From Pseudomonadota bacterium (GTDB taxonomy: Bacteria > Pseudomonadota > Alphaproteobacteria > Acetobacterales > Acetobacteraceae): 64,000 bases of DNA. The notes below the pieces were generated by a model. It ran no database searches. It was given only the letters and a program-made list of their open reading frames with translations, and had not been told where the DNA came from. The stretch spans positions 32,906-96,905 of the forward strand of contig JAJZFB010000067.1 in the NCBI GenBank assembly GCA_021805545.1. The letters run 5' to 3'. The position numbers and the translations under genes were made by a program. Shown one piece after another: positions 1-9,274 of this stretch (position 1 is its first letter; each line of letters starts with the position of its first letter).

Positions 1-2
1 TA

Positions 3-1124
3 AATGCCGGGCCGGAAGCCTCGCGCCTGCTGGCTGAGTTTGTGCGGATGACGGGGTTTCCCTGCACCAATACGCTGATGGCGCTGGGGGCGTTTCCGGC
101 CAGTGACGGGCAGTTTTTGGGTATGCTGGGCATGCACGGCACGTACGAGGCCAATTGGGCCATGCATGATTGCGACGTGATGCTGAATATCGGCGCGCGG
201 TTTGATGACCGGGTGACGGGGCGGCTGAATGCGTTCTCGCCTGGCTCGAAGAAAATTCATGTGGATATTGATCCATCCAACGTGAATAAATCGGTTGCGG
301 TGGATGTGGCTGTTATTGGCGATGCGCTGGCGGTGCTGAAGGCGCTGATTGCGGCATGGAAGCAGGACGGCACGGTGCAGGACCGTGGCGCGCTGGCGCA
401 ATGGTGGCAGCAGATTGACGTGTGGCGGAGCAAAAATTCGTTGCGCTATACGCAAAGCCGCGATACGGGCGCGATTATAAAGCCGCAATACGCCATCGAG
501 CAGCTTTATAAGGCCACGCGCGGGCGCGATACTTACGTGACCACCGAGGTTGGGCAGCACCAGATGTGGGCGGCGCAATATTTTAAGTTTGAGAAGCCGA
601 ACCATTGGATGACATCCGGCGGGCTGGGCACGATGGGCTATGGGCTGCCTGCCGCCATGGGCGTGCAGGTGGCGCACCCGGATGCGCTGGTGATCGATAT
701 TGCCGGCGAGGCCAGCATTTTGATGAATATTCAGGAGATGGGCACGCTGGCGCAGTACCGTTTGCCGGTGAAGATTTTCATCCTTAACAACCGCTATATG
801 GGCATGGTGCGGCAATGGCAGGAGCTGCTGCATGGCAGCCGGTATTCGCAAAGCTATAGCGAGGCGCTGCCGGATTTCGTGAAGCTGGCCGAGAGCTTCC
901 ATGCCGTTGGCCTGCGCGCGGAGAAGGTGGATGATTTGGACCGCGTGATTGCCGAGATGCTGGCGGTGGACAAGCCGGTGATTGCCGATATTTGCGTGGA
1001 TGAGAAGGAAAACGTGTTCCCCATGATCCCCTCTGGCGCGCCGCATAACGAGATGCTGCTGGGGCCGGAGCATAAGGGGCACGACAAGCCGGGTGTGACC
1101 GATGCGGGGATGGCGCTCGTCTAA
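3..1124 (+). CDS. ilvB: Acetolactate synthase large subunit, 5'-truncated by window edge
   Basis: This catalytic subunit condenses two pyruvates, or pyruvate with 2-oxobutyrate, in the first step of valine, leucine and isoleucine synthesis. The reading frame is open to the left edge (NAGPEASRLLAEF precedes the first ATG at 42), so the gene starts outside the window and about the last 373 residues are present. The middle domain (FDDRVTGRL) and the C-terminal thiamine-diphosphate domain (GEASILMNIQEM, then ILNNRYMGMVRQWQ) are clear. GEAS in place of GDAS is the form I associate with alphaproteobacterial enzymes. The stop overlaps the ilvN start (TAATG), implying translational coupling. It could be named ilvB, ilvG or ilvI; the sequence does not decide. 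Confidence 0.96.
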   Translation, partial: NAGPEASRLLAEFVRMTGFPCTNTLMALGAFPASDGQFLGMLGMHGTYEANWAMHDCDVMLNIGARFDDRVTGRLNAFSPGSKKIHVDIDPSNVNKSVAVDVAVIGDALAVLKALIAAWKQDGTVQDRGALAQWWQQIDVWRSKNSLRYTQSRDTGAIIKPQYAIEQLYKATRGRDTYVTTEVGQHQMWAAQYFKFEKPNHWMTSGGLGTMGYGLPAAMGVQVAHPDALVIDIAGEASILMNIQEMGTLAQYRLPVKIFILNNRYMGMVRQWQELLHGSRYSQSYSEALPDFVKLAESFHAVGLRAEKVDDLDRVIAEMLAVDKPVIADICVDEKENVFPMIPSGAPHNEMLLGPEHKGHDKPGVTDAGMALV

Positions 1125-1633
1125 TGGAGACCAAAAACATGCGTAGCGCGACGATTTCGGTTCTGGTTGAGAATGAATCCGGCGTTCTGGCCCGTGTTAT
1201 CGGGCTGTTCTCGGGCCGTGGATATAATATCGACAGCCTGACCGTGGCGCCGGTGGAGCGCGATGGCAGCAAGAGCCGCATTACCATTGTGACGCAAGGC
1301 ACGGAGATGGTGATTGAGCAGATAAAGGCGCAGCTGGACCGGCTGGTGCCCGTTTACAAGGTGCTGGATTTGACCGAAGGCCCGCACCTCTCGCGCGAGC
1401 TGGCGCTGATTAAGGTGTTGGGCACGGGCGAGAAACGCGCCGAGGCGCTGCGGCTTGCGGATGCTTTTCGTGCCAGGGTGATTGATGCGACGACGGAGAG
1501 TTTTACGTTTGAGCTGACCGGGGCGACGGATAAGCTGGATGCGTTTTTGGATTTGATGCGGCCCGTGGGGCTGGCTGAGGTTTCCAGGACGGGGGTTGCG
1601 GCGATTGCGCGGGGGGTTGGGACGATTGAGTGA
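1124..1633 (+). CDS. ilvN: Acetolactate synthase small (regulatory) subunit
   Basis: This is the regulatory subunit of acetolactate synthase; it activates the large subunit and carries the valine feedback site. The 169-residue length is normal. An N-terminal ACT domain (residues about 8-80) shows SVLVENESGVLARVIGLFSGRGYNI, and the C-terminal ALS_ss_C domain covers about 85-165. The ATG shares one base with the ilvB stop, so the two subunits are probably made in equal amounts from one message. In related genomes ilvC usually follows directly; here about 1.4 kb of unrelated genes intervene. Confidence 0.97.
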   Translation: METKNMRSATISVLVENESGVLARVIGLFSGRGYNIDSLTVAPVERDGSKSRITIVTQGTEMVIEQIKAQLDRLVPVYKVLDLTEGPHLSRELALIKVLGTGEKRAEALRLADAFRARVIDATTESFTFELTGATDKLDAFLDLMRPVGLAEVSRTGVAAIARGVGTIE

Positions 1634-1727
1634 GGGGAGTCAGCGAAACCTATCAATTCGAGGACAACGCAACAAAATGGATTACGTGTCGCTTACTCTC
1701 CCCATATTTGCTATGCCATGCGGTAGA

Positions 1728-2144
1728 TCAGATTAGCGCCTCCCATGCCAAATTAAGGAATGAAACGGCTGAATCGGTGTCACCAACATTATGTGCATCG
1801 TTCCATATCTCGTTAGCACGGGTATTCGCTTGCTCGGGGGTCATAGCTTTATTGCGGCGGCTAATTTCGAGCACTAATCGTTCGATAACAGCAACAACAT
1901 TGCGCCGGCCATCTGAATTGTATGCTGACGAAAAAATACCAGGAAAGTATTTGGATTTTTTTGTGACGATTTGAGCGATTGCTTTGATAGTCGGATCGGA
2001 TTGCAAACCATTTTGTAGAAGACGACGAACCGCTTCTGTTTCTGTCGGTATCTGATGGAAATGACGATATTGCGCAATCCGATCCCAAAGCTCATCGGGA
2101 AGAGTGACGGTCTTACGTGAAACCGCGTTTTGCGGGGATGACAT
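1728..2144 (-). CDS. Hypothetical protein with ribbon-helix-helix-like N-terminus
   Basis: I do not recognise this 138-residue protein as a named family. The N-terminus (SRKTVTLPDELWDRIAQYRHFHQIPTETEAVRRLLQNGL) has the pattern of a CopG/Arc-type ribbon-helix-helix DNA-binding motif: a short strand, then two helices. The rest (ISRRNKAMTPEQANTRANEIWNDA) looks helical. The start at 2144 is preferred over the TTG at 2150 because AAGGAG lies 7 bases upstream of the ATG. The gene and its upstream stretch are much richer in A and T than the neighbours and run against the ilv genes, which suggests acquisition by transfer. It may be a lone antitoxin or regulator. Confidence 0.7.
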   Translation of the reverse strand: MSSPQNAVSRKTVTLPDELWDRIAQYRHFHQIPTETEAVRRLLQNGLQSDPTIKAIAQIVTKKSKYFPGIFSSAYNSDGRRNVVAVIERLVLEISRRNKAMTPEQANTRANEIWNDAHNVGDTDSAVSFLNLAWEALI

Positions 2145-2361
2145 TAGCAAACTCCTTGCATCTTAAATCACCATATACACCAATATTACCAATGATGCAA
2201 TTGATGATTTTGGTGATACGGTGTGGGGTCGATAAGCGTAGAGCTGCCCGCTTTTGTGCCCTACCTTGGTAATCCGAAAGCCAAACTGCTATTCACGGGC
2301 TTTTTGCTCGACAGCCCAAGGTGGACGTATTACAAATCGTCATACAAGGAGCCGCTCAGCC

Positions 2362-2592
2362 ATGTCCGCCACCGTCACCCTCCGCAAAACCGGCAATTCC
2401 GTCGGCATCGCCCTCCCTTCAGACACGCGCATCCGTCTGGGCTTGGAAGCCGGGCAGGAACTTACCCTCGTCGAGCTGTCCGACGGCATAAAGCTGGTGA
2501 AGCGCAACCTTGAGCTGGAACGCCAGTTGGCCGCCGCGCGCGCCGTGCTGCGTGAGCAGGCGGATGCGTTGCAGGAGTTGGCCAAGAGGTGA
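2362..2592 (+). CDS. AbrB/MazE-type antitoxin of a Doc toxin pair
   Basis: This 76-residue protein has a SpoVT/AbrB-like swapped-hairpin N-terminus (TVTLRKTGNSVGIALPSDTRIRLGLEAGQELTL) and a helical C-terminal tail (LERQLAAARAVLREQADALQELAKR) of the kind that binds a toxin. The ORF track starts at 2254, but AAGGAG sits 11 bases before the ATG at 2362 and the upstream 36 residues do not look like protein. The gene overlaps the Doc start by four bases (GTGA), typical of toxin-antitoxin operons. Its role is inferred: it should neutralise the downstream toxin and repress the shared promoter. Confidence 0.85.
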   Translation: MSATVTLRKTGNSVGIALPSDTRIRLGLEAGQELTLVELSDGIKLVKRNLELERQLAAARAVLREQADALQELAKR

Positions 2593-2972
2593 GCGCCCCG
2601 GCGTTTATTGAGCCGGATGCCGTATTGTACCTGCATGATTTTTCCGTCCGTGAATGGGGCGGGTACCATGGGGTGCGCGATGCGGCCTTGCTGGAAAGCG
2701 CGCTGCACCGCCCGCGCGACCGGTTTGCCTATGAGCCTGAGTGCGGCATCTTCCGGCTTGCCGCGGCCTATGCGTTTGGTATTGCCAAGAACCACCCGTT
2801 TTTGGACGGCAATAAACGCACGGGCTGGGCGGTTTGTGTCACTTTTCTTAAGATCAACGGGATAGACCTGACCGTCCCGGCCATGGCGGTGGTGGAAACC
2901 ATGGTAGCGCTGGCCGAAGGGGGGCTGGATGAGCCCGGCTTTTCCGCATGGCTGGCCCGTTTCGCGGCCTGA
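2589..2972 (+). CDS. doc: Doc-type toxin (Fic/Doc fold)
   Basis: This 127-residue protein carries HPFLDGNKRTGW at about residues 72-83. The Lys in NKR replaces the Gly of the Fic motif (HPFxxGNGR); in the studied Doc toxin this goes with phosphorylation of elongation factor EF-Tu rather than AMPylation. The N-terminus (VLYLHDFSVREWGGYHGVRD) also matches Doc-family proteins. It begins with GTG overlapping the antitoxin stop. The pair sits inside what would normally be a continuous ilvBN-ilvC operon. Family assignment is firm; activity in this host is inferred. Confidence 0.92.
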   Translation: MSAPAFIEPDAVLYLHDFSVREWGGYHGVRDAALLESALHRPRDRFAYEPECGIFRLAAAYAFGIAKNHPFLDGNKRTGWAVCVTFLKINGIDLTVPAMAVVETMVALAEGGLDEPGFSAWLARFAA

Positions 2973-3033
2973 ACTGCCCCCGCAGGGTGACAGAATGGCG
3001 AAAAAGGAATAGGGAGCCGCCAGTATTTTTTGA

Positions 3034-4077
<1,044 letters not shown>

Positions 4078-4082
4078 TTGCC

Positions 4083-4526
4083 ATGGATGGCACGCGGCCG
4101 CCCCACCAGCCCCGCGTGCATCTCATAAAACTTGCCGTGGGGGTGCGCGATTTCGCGCATCTCGCGGCCATACAGCAAGCAAGGGCGGCGGCAACGCCGC
4201 CCTTGCGGCATTTAACGCGCAATTTTCCCAAGCGGACGGAAGAGCTGCTGGCCGGCGGGTCTATTTACTGGGTGATTGGCGGGCTTATTTCCGCGCGGCA
4301 GTTGCTGGCGGGGGTGGAGCGCGCGGCGGAGGCCGATGGCACGCCCTGCACCGCCCTGGTGCTTAACCCGGCGCTGGTGCAGGTGGCGCCGCGGCCCATG
4401 CGGGCCTTCCAGGGCTGGCGGTATTTGGCGCCGCAGGACGCGCCGCCGGATTTGGGGGCGGATGGCGGCGATGCCGCAATGCCCGAGGAGATGCGGCGGC
4501 AATTGGCGGCGCTGGGGCTGTTGTAA
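4083..4526 (+). CDS. DUF1489 family protein
   Basis: This 147-residue protein matches the alphaproteobacterial DUF1489 pattern: VHLIKLAVGVRDFAHL near the N-terminus, LTRNFPKRTEELLAGGSIYWVIGGLISARQ in the middle, and PRPMRAFQGWRYLAPQDAPPDL near the C-terminus. Function is unknown. I start it at the ATG five bases after the ilvC stop; the ORF-track start at 4035 lies inside ilvC. Tight spacing suggests it rides on the ilvC message. A family A palindrome follows its stop codon and may end the transcript. Confidence 0.85.
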   Translation: MDGTRPPHQPRVHLIKLAVGVRDFAHLAAIQQARAAATPPLRHLTRNFPKRTEELLAGGSIYWVIGGLISARQLLAGVERAAEADGTPCTALVLNPALVQVAPRPMRAFQGWRYLAPQDAPPDLGADGGDAAMPEEMRRQLAALGLL

Positions 4527-4563
4527 GAACCCGGATTGCCGTCACCGCGAGCTATGGCTTAAC

Positions 4564-4655
4564 TGGTTGGTATCGCGCGTGGGGCTAGCGGGGCGGCCAC
4601 GCGCCAAGCATAAGCCTTATACCAACGGTCATGCTCAATGACCGTTGGTATAAGC
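4564..4655. repeat. Dispersed palindromic repeat, family A, copy 1 (composite form)
   Basis: This composite has a half arm (GGTTGGTATCGCG), a hairpin GCGTGG...CCACGC, a linker (CAAGCATAAGCC), and a full palindrome ATACCAACGGTCA-TGCTCAA-TGACCGTTGGTAT. Near-identical composites occur at 12058-12184 and 30435-30524, and core-only copies at 10055-10085 and 44091-44125. It lies 37 bases after the DUF1489 stop and before fabD. The position suggests a terminator or REP-like element, although there is no T-run. Confidence 0.9.
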
Positions 4656-4719
4656 AAATTTTGCGTCTGCCCGGAGCCATGCTATCGCCCGGCCCAAATT
4701 CACGCAGGAGACGCATCTA

Positions 4720-5676
4720 ATGGCGGTTCACGCCTTCATATTTCCTGGGCAAGGCAGCCAGGCCGTTGGCATGGGGCGCGACCTGGCGGCGGCCTTCGGC
4801 CCGGCGCGCCAGGTGTTCGAGGAAGTGGACGAAGTGTTGAAGCAGAAGCTGACCAAGCTGATGTTTGACGGCCCCGCTGATGAGCTGACCCTGACGGAGA
4901 ACGCGCAGCCCGCGCTCATGGCGGTGTCTCTGGCCGTGCTGCGCGTGCTGCAGGCGGAGGGCGGCATTACGCTGAAGGACAAGGTGGCGCTGGTGGCCGG
5001 GCATAGCCTGGGCGAATACAGCGCCCTGGCGGCGGCGGATGCGTTTTCCGTCGCCGATACGGCACGGCTGCTGAAGCTGCGCGGCCAGGCCATGCAGAAG
5101 GCCGTGCCCGCCGGGCAGGGCGCCATGGCCGCGCTGCTGGGTGCCGAAATGGCGCTGGCCCAGCAAATTTGCGCCGAAGCCGCGGAAGGCCCGGATGGGC
5201 GTGAGGTGATCGGTTGCGCCAACGATAATGGCGGCGGGCAGGTGGTCATCTCTGGCCATAAGGCGGCGGTGGACCGCGCCATTGAAATTGCCAAGACCAA
5301 GGGCGTGAAGCGCGCCATGCTGCTGCCGGTTTCCGCCCCGTTCCATTGCGCGCTCATGGCCCCGGCGGCGGATGCCATGGCGGAAGCCTTCGCCAGCACG
5401 CCGCCGCGCGCGCCCATTGTACCGGTGGTGGCCAATGTTACGGCGCAAAAAGTGACCGGCCCGGCGGAAATACGCAACCTGCTGGTGCAGCAGGTAACGG
5501 CCACCGTGCGCTGGCGCGAGAGCGTGCAGGAAATGGCGGCGCTTGGGGTGGACAGCTTCATCGAGCTGGGTGCGGGCAAGGTGCTGTCCGGGCTGGTGAA
5601 GCGTATCGTGCCCGATGCCAATGCCATCTCCGCCGGCTCCCCCGCCGACATCGAAGCTCTGCTGAAGGTTCTGTAA
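4720..5676 (+). CDS. fabD: Malonyl-CoA:ACP transacylase
   Basis: It transfers malonyl from CoA to the acyl carrier protein, making the extender for fatty acid synthesis in the cytoplasm. The 318-residue protein has the FPGQGSQ start, the catalytic serine in GHSLGEYSALAA (about residue 92), and the active-site His region PVSAPFHCALM (about 204). CAGGAGACG upstream acts as ribosome binding site. It abuts fabG with no gap (TAAATG) and starts the fabD-fabG-acpP-fabF-mltG run, a conserved fatty acid synthesis order. Confidence 0.97.
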   Translation: MAVHAFIFPGQGSQAVGMGRDLAAAFGPARQVFEEVDEVLKQKLTKLMFDGPADELTLTENAQPALMAVSLAVLRVLQAEGGITLKDKVALVAGHSLGEYSALAAADAFSVADTARLLKLRGQAMQKAVPAGQGAMAALLGAEMALAQQICAEAAEGPDGREVIGCANDNGGGQVVISGHKAAVDRAIEIAKTKGVKRAMLLPVSAPFHCALMAPAADAMAEAFASTPPRAPIVPVVANVTAQKVTGPAEIRNLLVQQVTATVRWRESVQEMAALGVDSFIELGAGKVLSGLVKRIVPDANAISAGSPADIEALLKVL

Positions 5677-6414
5677 ATGTTTGACCTGACTGGTAAAACC
5701 GCACTGGTTACCGGCGCCTCCGGTGGCATAGGCGCGGAAATTGCCCGCGCGCTGCACCGCCAGGGCGCGGTGGTGGCGCTCTCTGGCACGCGGCGCGAGG
5801 CCCTGGATGCCCTGGCCGCCGAGCTAGGGGAGCGCGTGCATGTGCTGCCCGCCGACCTTGGCGTGGCGGAAGAAGCGGCGCGGCTGATCGCCGATGCCGA
5901 AGCCGCCATGGGCAAGGTGGATATTCTGGTGAACAATGCCGGGCTGACCAAGGACGGGCTGGTTTTGCGCATGTCCGACGCCGATTGGGACAAGGTGCTG
6001 AACGTGGACCTCGGCGCGCCCTTCCGCCTGACCAAGGCGGTGCTTAAATTCATGCTCCGCCGCCGCGCCGGGCGCATCATCAATATCGGCTCCATCGTGG
6101 GCGCCACGGGCAACCCGGGCCAGGCCAATTACTGCGCCGCCAAGGCCGGGCTGGTGGGCATGACCAAATCTCTGGCGCAGGAAGTCGCCTCGCGCGGCAT
6201 TACGGTGAACCTGGTCGCCCCCGGCTTTATCGAAACCCCGATGACCGATGCGCTGACCGAGGCGCAGCGCACTGACCTTTCGGGCAAAATCCCGCTGGGC
6301 CGTTTGGGCCAGCCGGGGGACATCGCCGCCGCCGTGGTGTATCTGGCCGCCGATGAGGCGGGCTGGGTCACCGGCTCCACCATTCATGTGAATGGCGGCA
6401 TGGCGATGGTTTGA
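5677..6414 (+). CDS. fabG: 3-oxoacyl-ACP reductase
   Basis: This NADPH-dependent short-chain dehydrogenase reduces 3-oxoacyl-ACP in the elongation cycle. The 245-residue sequence has the cofactor glycine motif TGASGGIG (about 13-20), NNAG (about 86), and the Ser-Tyr-Lys triad around NIGSIVG and YCAAK. The ending VNGGMAMV is typical of FabG. Its ATG follows the fabD stop directly. The fab context makes FabG much more likely than the PHA paralogue PhaB, which is encoded at 41 kb. Confidence 0.97.
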   Translation: MFDLTGKTALVTGASGGIGAEIARALHRQGAVVALSGTRREALDALAAELGERVHVLPADLGVAEEAARLIADAEAAMGKVDILVNNAGLTKDGLVLRMSDADWDKVLNVDLGAPFRLTKAVLKFMLRRRAGRIINIGSIVGATGNPGQANYCAAKAGLVGMTKSLAQEVASRGITVNLVAPGFIETPMTDALTEAQRTDLSGKIPLGRLGQPGDIAAAVVYLAADEAGWVTGSTIHVNGGMAMV

Positions 6415-6496
6415 GCGCCAGGATTTGAGCCATGCGCCCCCGGCTTGGCGTGGCGCAAAAAACCATGCTAAGCGCCACCCCGGCTTACATCTGGGC

Positions 6497-6515
6497 TGGG
6501 GCCAAACCGGCCCCA
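6497..6515 (+). terminator. GC hairpin between fabG and acpP
   Basis: TGGGGCC-AAACC-GGCCCCA forms a perfect 7-bp stem with a 5-base loop, about 80 bases after the fabG stop. No T-run follows, so it may attenuate or stabilise ends rather than terminate fully. Stronger expression of acpP than of fabG from a separate promoter would fit; this is inference. Confidence 0.4.
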
Positions 6516-6593
6516 AGGTTAGCGCTTAACCCCATACGGTGCTAAGGTTGCGCCGTATCTCCACCAAACCAGTTTGCAGGAAAGTAAATTTTT

Positions 6594-6833
6594 ATGAGCG
6601 AAATCGCCGACAAAGTTAAAAAAATTGTTGTCGAGCATCTCGGCGTGGACGAAGGCAAGGTGACCCCCGAAGCCTCCTTCATCGACGATCTGGGCGCTGA
6701 CTCGCTGGACACTGTGGAGCTGGTGATGGCGTTCGAGGAAGCCTTCGGCGTGGAAATCCCCGAGGATGCCGCCGAGAAGATCGCGACCGTGAAGGATGCG
6801 GTTGAGTATATCGAGAAGCAGAAGGCCGAATAA
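6594..6833 (+). CDS. acpP: Acyl carrier protein
   Basis: This is the 79-residue acidic carrier that holds growing acyl chains on a phosphopantetheine arm. The attachment serine is Ser37 in [15 protein letters not shown], the canonical site. GCAGGAAAG upstream is a plausible ribosome binding site. It is flanked by a GC hairpin upstream and the large family D hairpin downstream, so it may be a transcription unit of its own within the fab cluster. Confidence 0.98.
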   Translation: MSEIADKVKKIVVEHLGVDEGKVTPEASFIDDLGADSLDTVELVMAFEEAFGVEIPEDAAEKIATVKDAVEYIEKQKAE

Positions 6834-6973
6834 AAACTGGTTAAAACGCGTTCTGGTGGCCGCACAGGGGCGAAAATCTCCGCTCCGGTGCTCATGTACT
6901 GATGTACACTCCGCTCCGGTGCTCGAAATTCGCCCCTGTGCGACTCACCAGAGCGCGTTTTAATCCAGTTTTT
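6832..6973. repeat. Long hairpin repeat, family D, copy 1
   Basis: The acpP stop codon runs into an imperfect inverted repeat of about 140 bases. Paired blocks, outer to inner, are AAAAACTGG/CCAGTTTTT, AAACGCG/CGCGTTT, CTGGTG/CACCAG and CGCACAGGGGCGAA/TTCGCCCCTGTGCG. The core holds two direct copies of CCGCTCCGGTGCTC around GTAC-TGAT-GTAC. A second copy at 21690-21795 keeps the core and the CTGGTG arm but has different inner arms that are again complementary. The right arm ends in T5, so it could also terminate acpP transcription. Confidence 0.85.
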
Positions 6974-7011
6974 GGGTCCGCCAGGTAGATTGAGCCGTCC
7001 GAGGAGTTGCC

Positions 7012-8271
7012 ATGCGCCGTGTTGTCGTAACCGGAATGGGGATCGCCTGCCCGCTTGGGCTAGGCGCCGATCATGTCTGGAAGAGGCTGATTAACGGAGA
7101 ATCCGGGATTTCAGCCGTCACGCAGTTCGACACCACGGAGCTGACCGCCAAAATCGCGGGCCAGGTGCCCGCGGGCTCCCGCGCGGATGGCGGGCTGGAC
7201 CTTGCCGAGTGGATTCCCGTGAAGGAACTCAAGAAGATGGACCGCTTCATCCATCTGGGCATTGTCGCGGCCTCCATGGCCATCGAGGATTCCGGCTGGG
7301 CGCCGCGCACGGAAGAAGACAAATACGCGGCGGGCGTGATGATCGGCTCTGGCATTGGCGGGCTGCAGACCATTTATGAGGGCGCGATTACGGTGCATGA
7401 GGGCCGCGCGCGGCGCCTCTCGCCGTTTTTCATCCCGGCTGCGCTCATCAACCTCATCTCGGGCCAGGTTTCCATTAAATATGGGCTGAAAGGCCCCAAC
7501 CATTCCGCCGTTACGGCCTGCGCCACCGGCGTGCATGCCATTGGCGACGCAGCCCGGCTGGTCGCTTATGGCGATGCCGACATCATGGTGGCGGGCGGTG
7601 CCGAGGCGGCGGTGAACCCGCTGGGCATAGCCGGATTCTGCGCCGCGCGCGCTCTCTCCACCAACTTCAACGGCCGCCCCGCCGAAGCCTCGCGCCCCTG
7701 GGACAAGGACCGCGACGGGTTTGTGATGGGCGAGGGTGCTGGCGTGGTGGTGCTGGAGGAATACGAGCACGCCAAAAAGCGCGGCGCGAAGATTTACGCC
7801 GAGATTGGCGGCTATGGCATGTCGGGCGACGCGCACCACATTACCGCCCCGGCGGAGCACCACGATGGCGCTTTCCGCGCCATGAAGGCGGCTTTCAAAA
7901 ATGGCGGGCTTGGCCCGGCGGATGTGCAATATATTAACGCGCACGGCACCTCCACCCCGCTGGGGGATGATTTGGAGCTGGAGGCGGTGGAGAATATGTT
8001 CGGCGCGCATGCCAGCAAGGTTGCCATGTCGTCCACCAAATCGGCCATTGGGCATTTGCTGGGCGCGGCGGGCGCGGTGGAAGCCATTTTCTCCATCCTC
8101 GCCATCCGCGACAATGTGGCGCCGCCGACGCTGAATTTGCATGAACCCAGCCGCGCCTCGGCGATAGACCGCGTGGCGCTGCAGGCGCAGGAACGGAAGA
8201 TTGGCGTGGCCCTGTCCAACAGCTTCGGCTTTGGCGGCACCAACGCCTCCATTCTGTTCAAGCGCGCCTAA
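7012..8271 (+). CDS. fabF: 3-oxoacyl-ACP synthase II
   Basis: This condensing enzyme extends acyl-ACP with malonyl-ACP. The 419-residue protein has the start VVVTGMGIACPLG, the active-site Cys in SAVTACATGVHAIG (about residue 170), and the two histidines in NAHGTSTPLGD and KSAIGHLLGAAG. The C-terminus NSFGFGGTNASILFK is typical. GAGGAGTTGCC precedes the ATG. A run of 11 bases separates it from mltG, with which it is likely co-transcribed. Confidence 0.97.
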   Translation: MRRVVVTGMGIACPLGLGADHVWKRLINGESGISAVTQFDTTELTAKIAGQVPAGSRADGGLDLAEWIPVKELKKMDRFIHLGIVAASMAIEDSGWAPRTEEDKYAAGVMIGSGIGGLQTIYEGAITVHEGRARRLSPFFIPAALINLISGQVSIKYGLKGPNHSAVTACATGVHAIGDAARLVAYGDADIMVAGGAEAAVNPLGIAGFCAARALSTNFNGRPAEASRPWDKDRDGFVMGEGAGVVVLEEYEHAKKRGAKIYAEIGGYGMSGDAHHITAPAEHHDGAFRAMKAAFKNGGLGPADVQYINAHGTSTPLGDDLELEAVENMFGAHASKVAMSSTKSAIGHLLGAAGAVEAIFSILAIRDNVAPPTLNLHEPSRASAIDRVALQAQERKIGVALSNSFGFGGTNASILFKRA

Positions 8272-8282
8272 GCCCAGCCGCC

Positions 8283-9242
8283 TTGCGCCGTTCCGGCCGC
8301 ATTTTCCTGCTGCTTCTGACCCTGCTGGTCACGTTAAGGGTTGGGGAGCGGGCGGTGTATCAGGCGTATCACGCGCCGGGCATAGGCCAGCAGAGCCAGG
8401 ATTTTTTCGTGCAGGCGGGCACCAGCCGCGATGTGGCCGACGCGCTGGCCAAGGCGCGGATCATCAAATACACATCGGTGTTCCGCGCCGCCGAATTTTT
8501 CACGCGCGGCCAGGGGCCGTTGCGCACGGGTGAGTATCTGGTGCCGGCCCATGCCTCGGTGGCGGAAATTTTGCGCTTGCTGCGCCAGGGCAAGCAGGTA
8601 GAGCACCAGCTCACCATTCCCGAGGGGCTGACCAGCCAGCAGATTGCCGCGCTGATAAACGCCGCCCCCCTGGCCGCGGGCAAGGTGGCGCCGCCGCCAG
8701 AAGGCAGCGTGCTGCCGCAAACCTATAATTACTTATGGAACACCCCCCGCGCCACCCTGCTGCGCCGCGCCCAGGCGGCCATGCACACGGCGCTGCATGC
8801 GGCCTGGGCCGGGCGCGCGCCAGGCCTGCCCCTGCACAGCAAGGCGGCGGCGGTGAACCTGGCCGCCATTGTGCAGGCCGAGGCCAAGCTGACCGCCGAG
8901 ATGCCCCGTATTGCCAGCGTGTATGAGAACAGGCTGAACCAGGGCATGAAGCTGCAAGCCGACCCAACGGTGATTTATGCCATAACCAATGGCGCCAAGG
9001 TGGGCGGGGTAGATTTGCAGCCGGCGGATTTGTCCAACCCCTCGCCCTATAATACCTACATGCATGGCGGGCTGCCGCCCGGCCCCATCTGCACGCCAGG
9101 GCTGGCGGCGCTAAATGCCGTGCTGCACCCGGCCCAGACGGATGATTTTTACTTTGTGGCCAATGGCACGGGCGGGCACACATTCTCGCGCAGCTTCCAG
9201 GGCCAGTTGCGGGCCATCAAGAAATACCTCGATACGCGCTGA
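8283..9242 (+). CDS. mltG: Endolytic murein transglycosylase MltG
   Basis: This inner-membrane lytic transglycosylase cuts nascent peptidoglycan strands. The 319-residue protein starts with one membrane anchor (FLLLLTLLVTLRV, about 7-19). A LysM-like segment follows (FFVQAGTSRDVADALAKARII). The catalytic YceG domain has LAAIVQAEAKL with the expected Glu, NRLNQGMKLQADPTVIYAI, and GLPPGPICTPGLAAL. The TTG start at 8283 has no clear ribosome binding site. Placement after fabF matches related genomes. Confidence 0.93.
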   Translation: MRRSGRIFLLLLTLLVTLRVGERAVYQAYHAPGIGQQSQDFFVQAGTSRDVADALAKARIIKYTSVFRAAEFFTRGQGPLRTGEYLVPAHASVAEILRLLRQGKQVEHQLTIPEGLTSQQIAALINAAPLAAGKVAPPPEGSVLPQTYNYLWNTPRATLLRRAQAAMHTALHAAWAGRAPGLPLHSKAAAVNLAAIVQAEAKLTAEMPRIASVYENRLNQGMKLQADPTVIYAITNGAKVGGVDLQPADLSNPSPYNTYMHGGLPPGPICTPGLAALNAVLHPAQTDDFYFVANGTGGHTFSRSFQGQLRAIKKYLDTR

Positions 9243-9274
9243 CCGGCCCGGGCGCCAAACGCCCGTGCCAGGAT

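Noticed and set aside
2589-2972. Fic-type AMPylating enzyme
   Set aside because: The motif is HPFLDGNKR; Lys in place of the Fic Gly marks the Doc branch, and the antitoxin overlap supports it.
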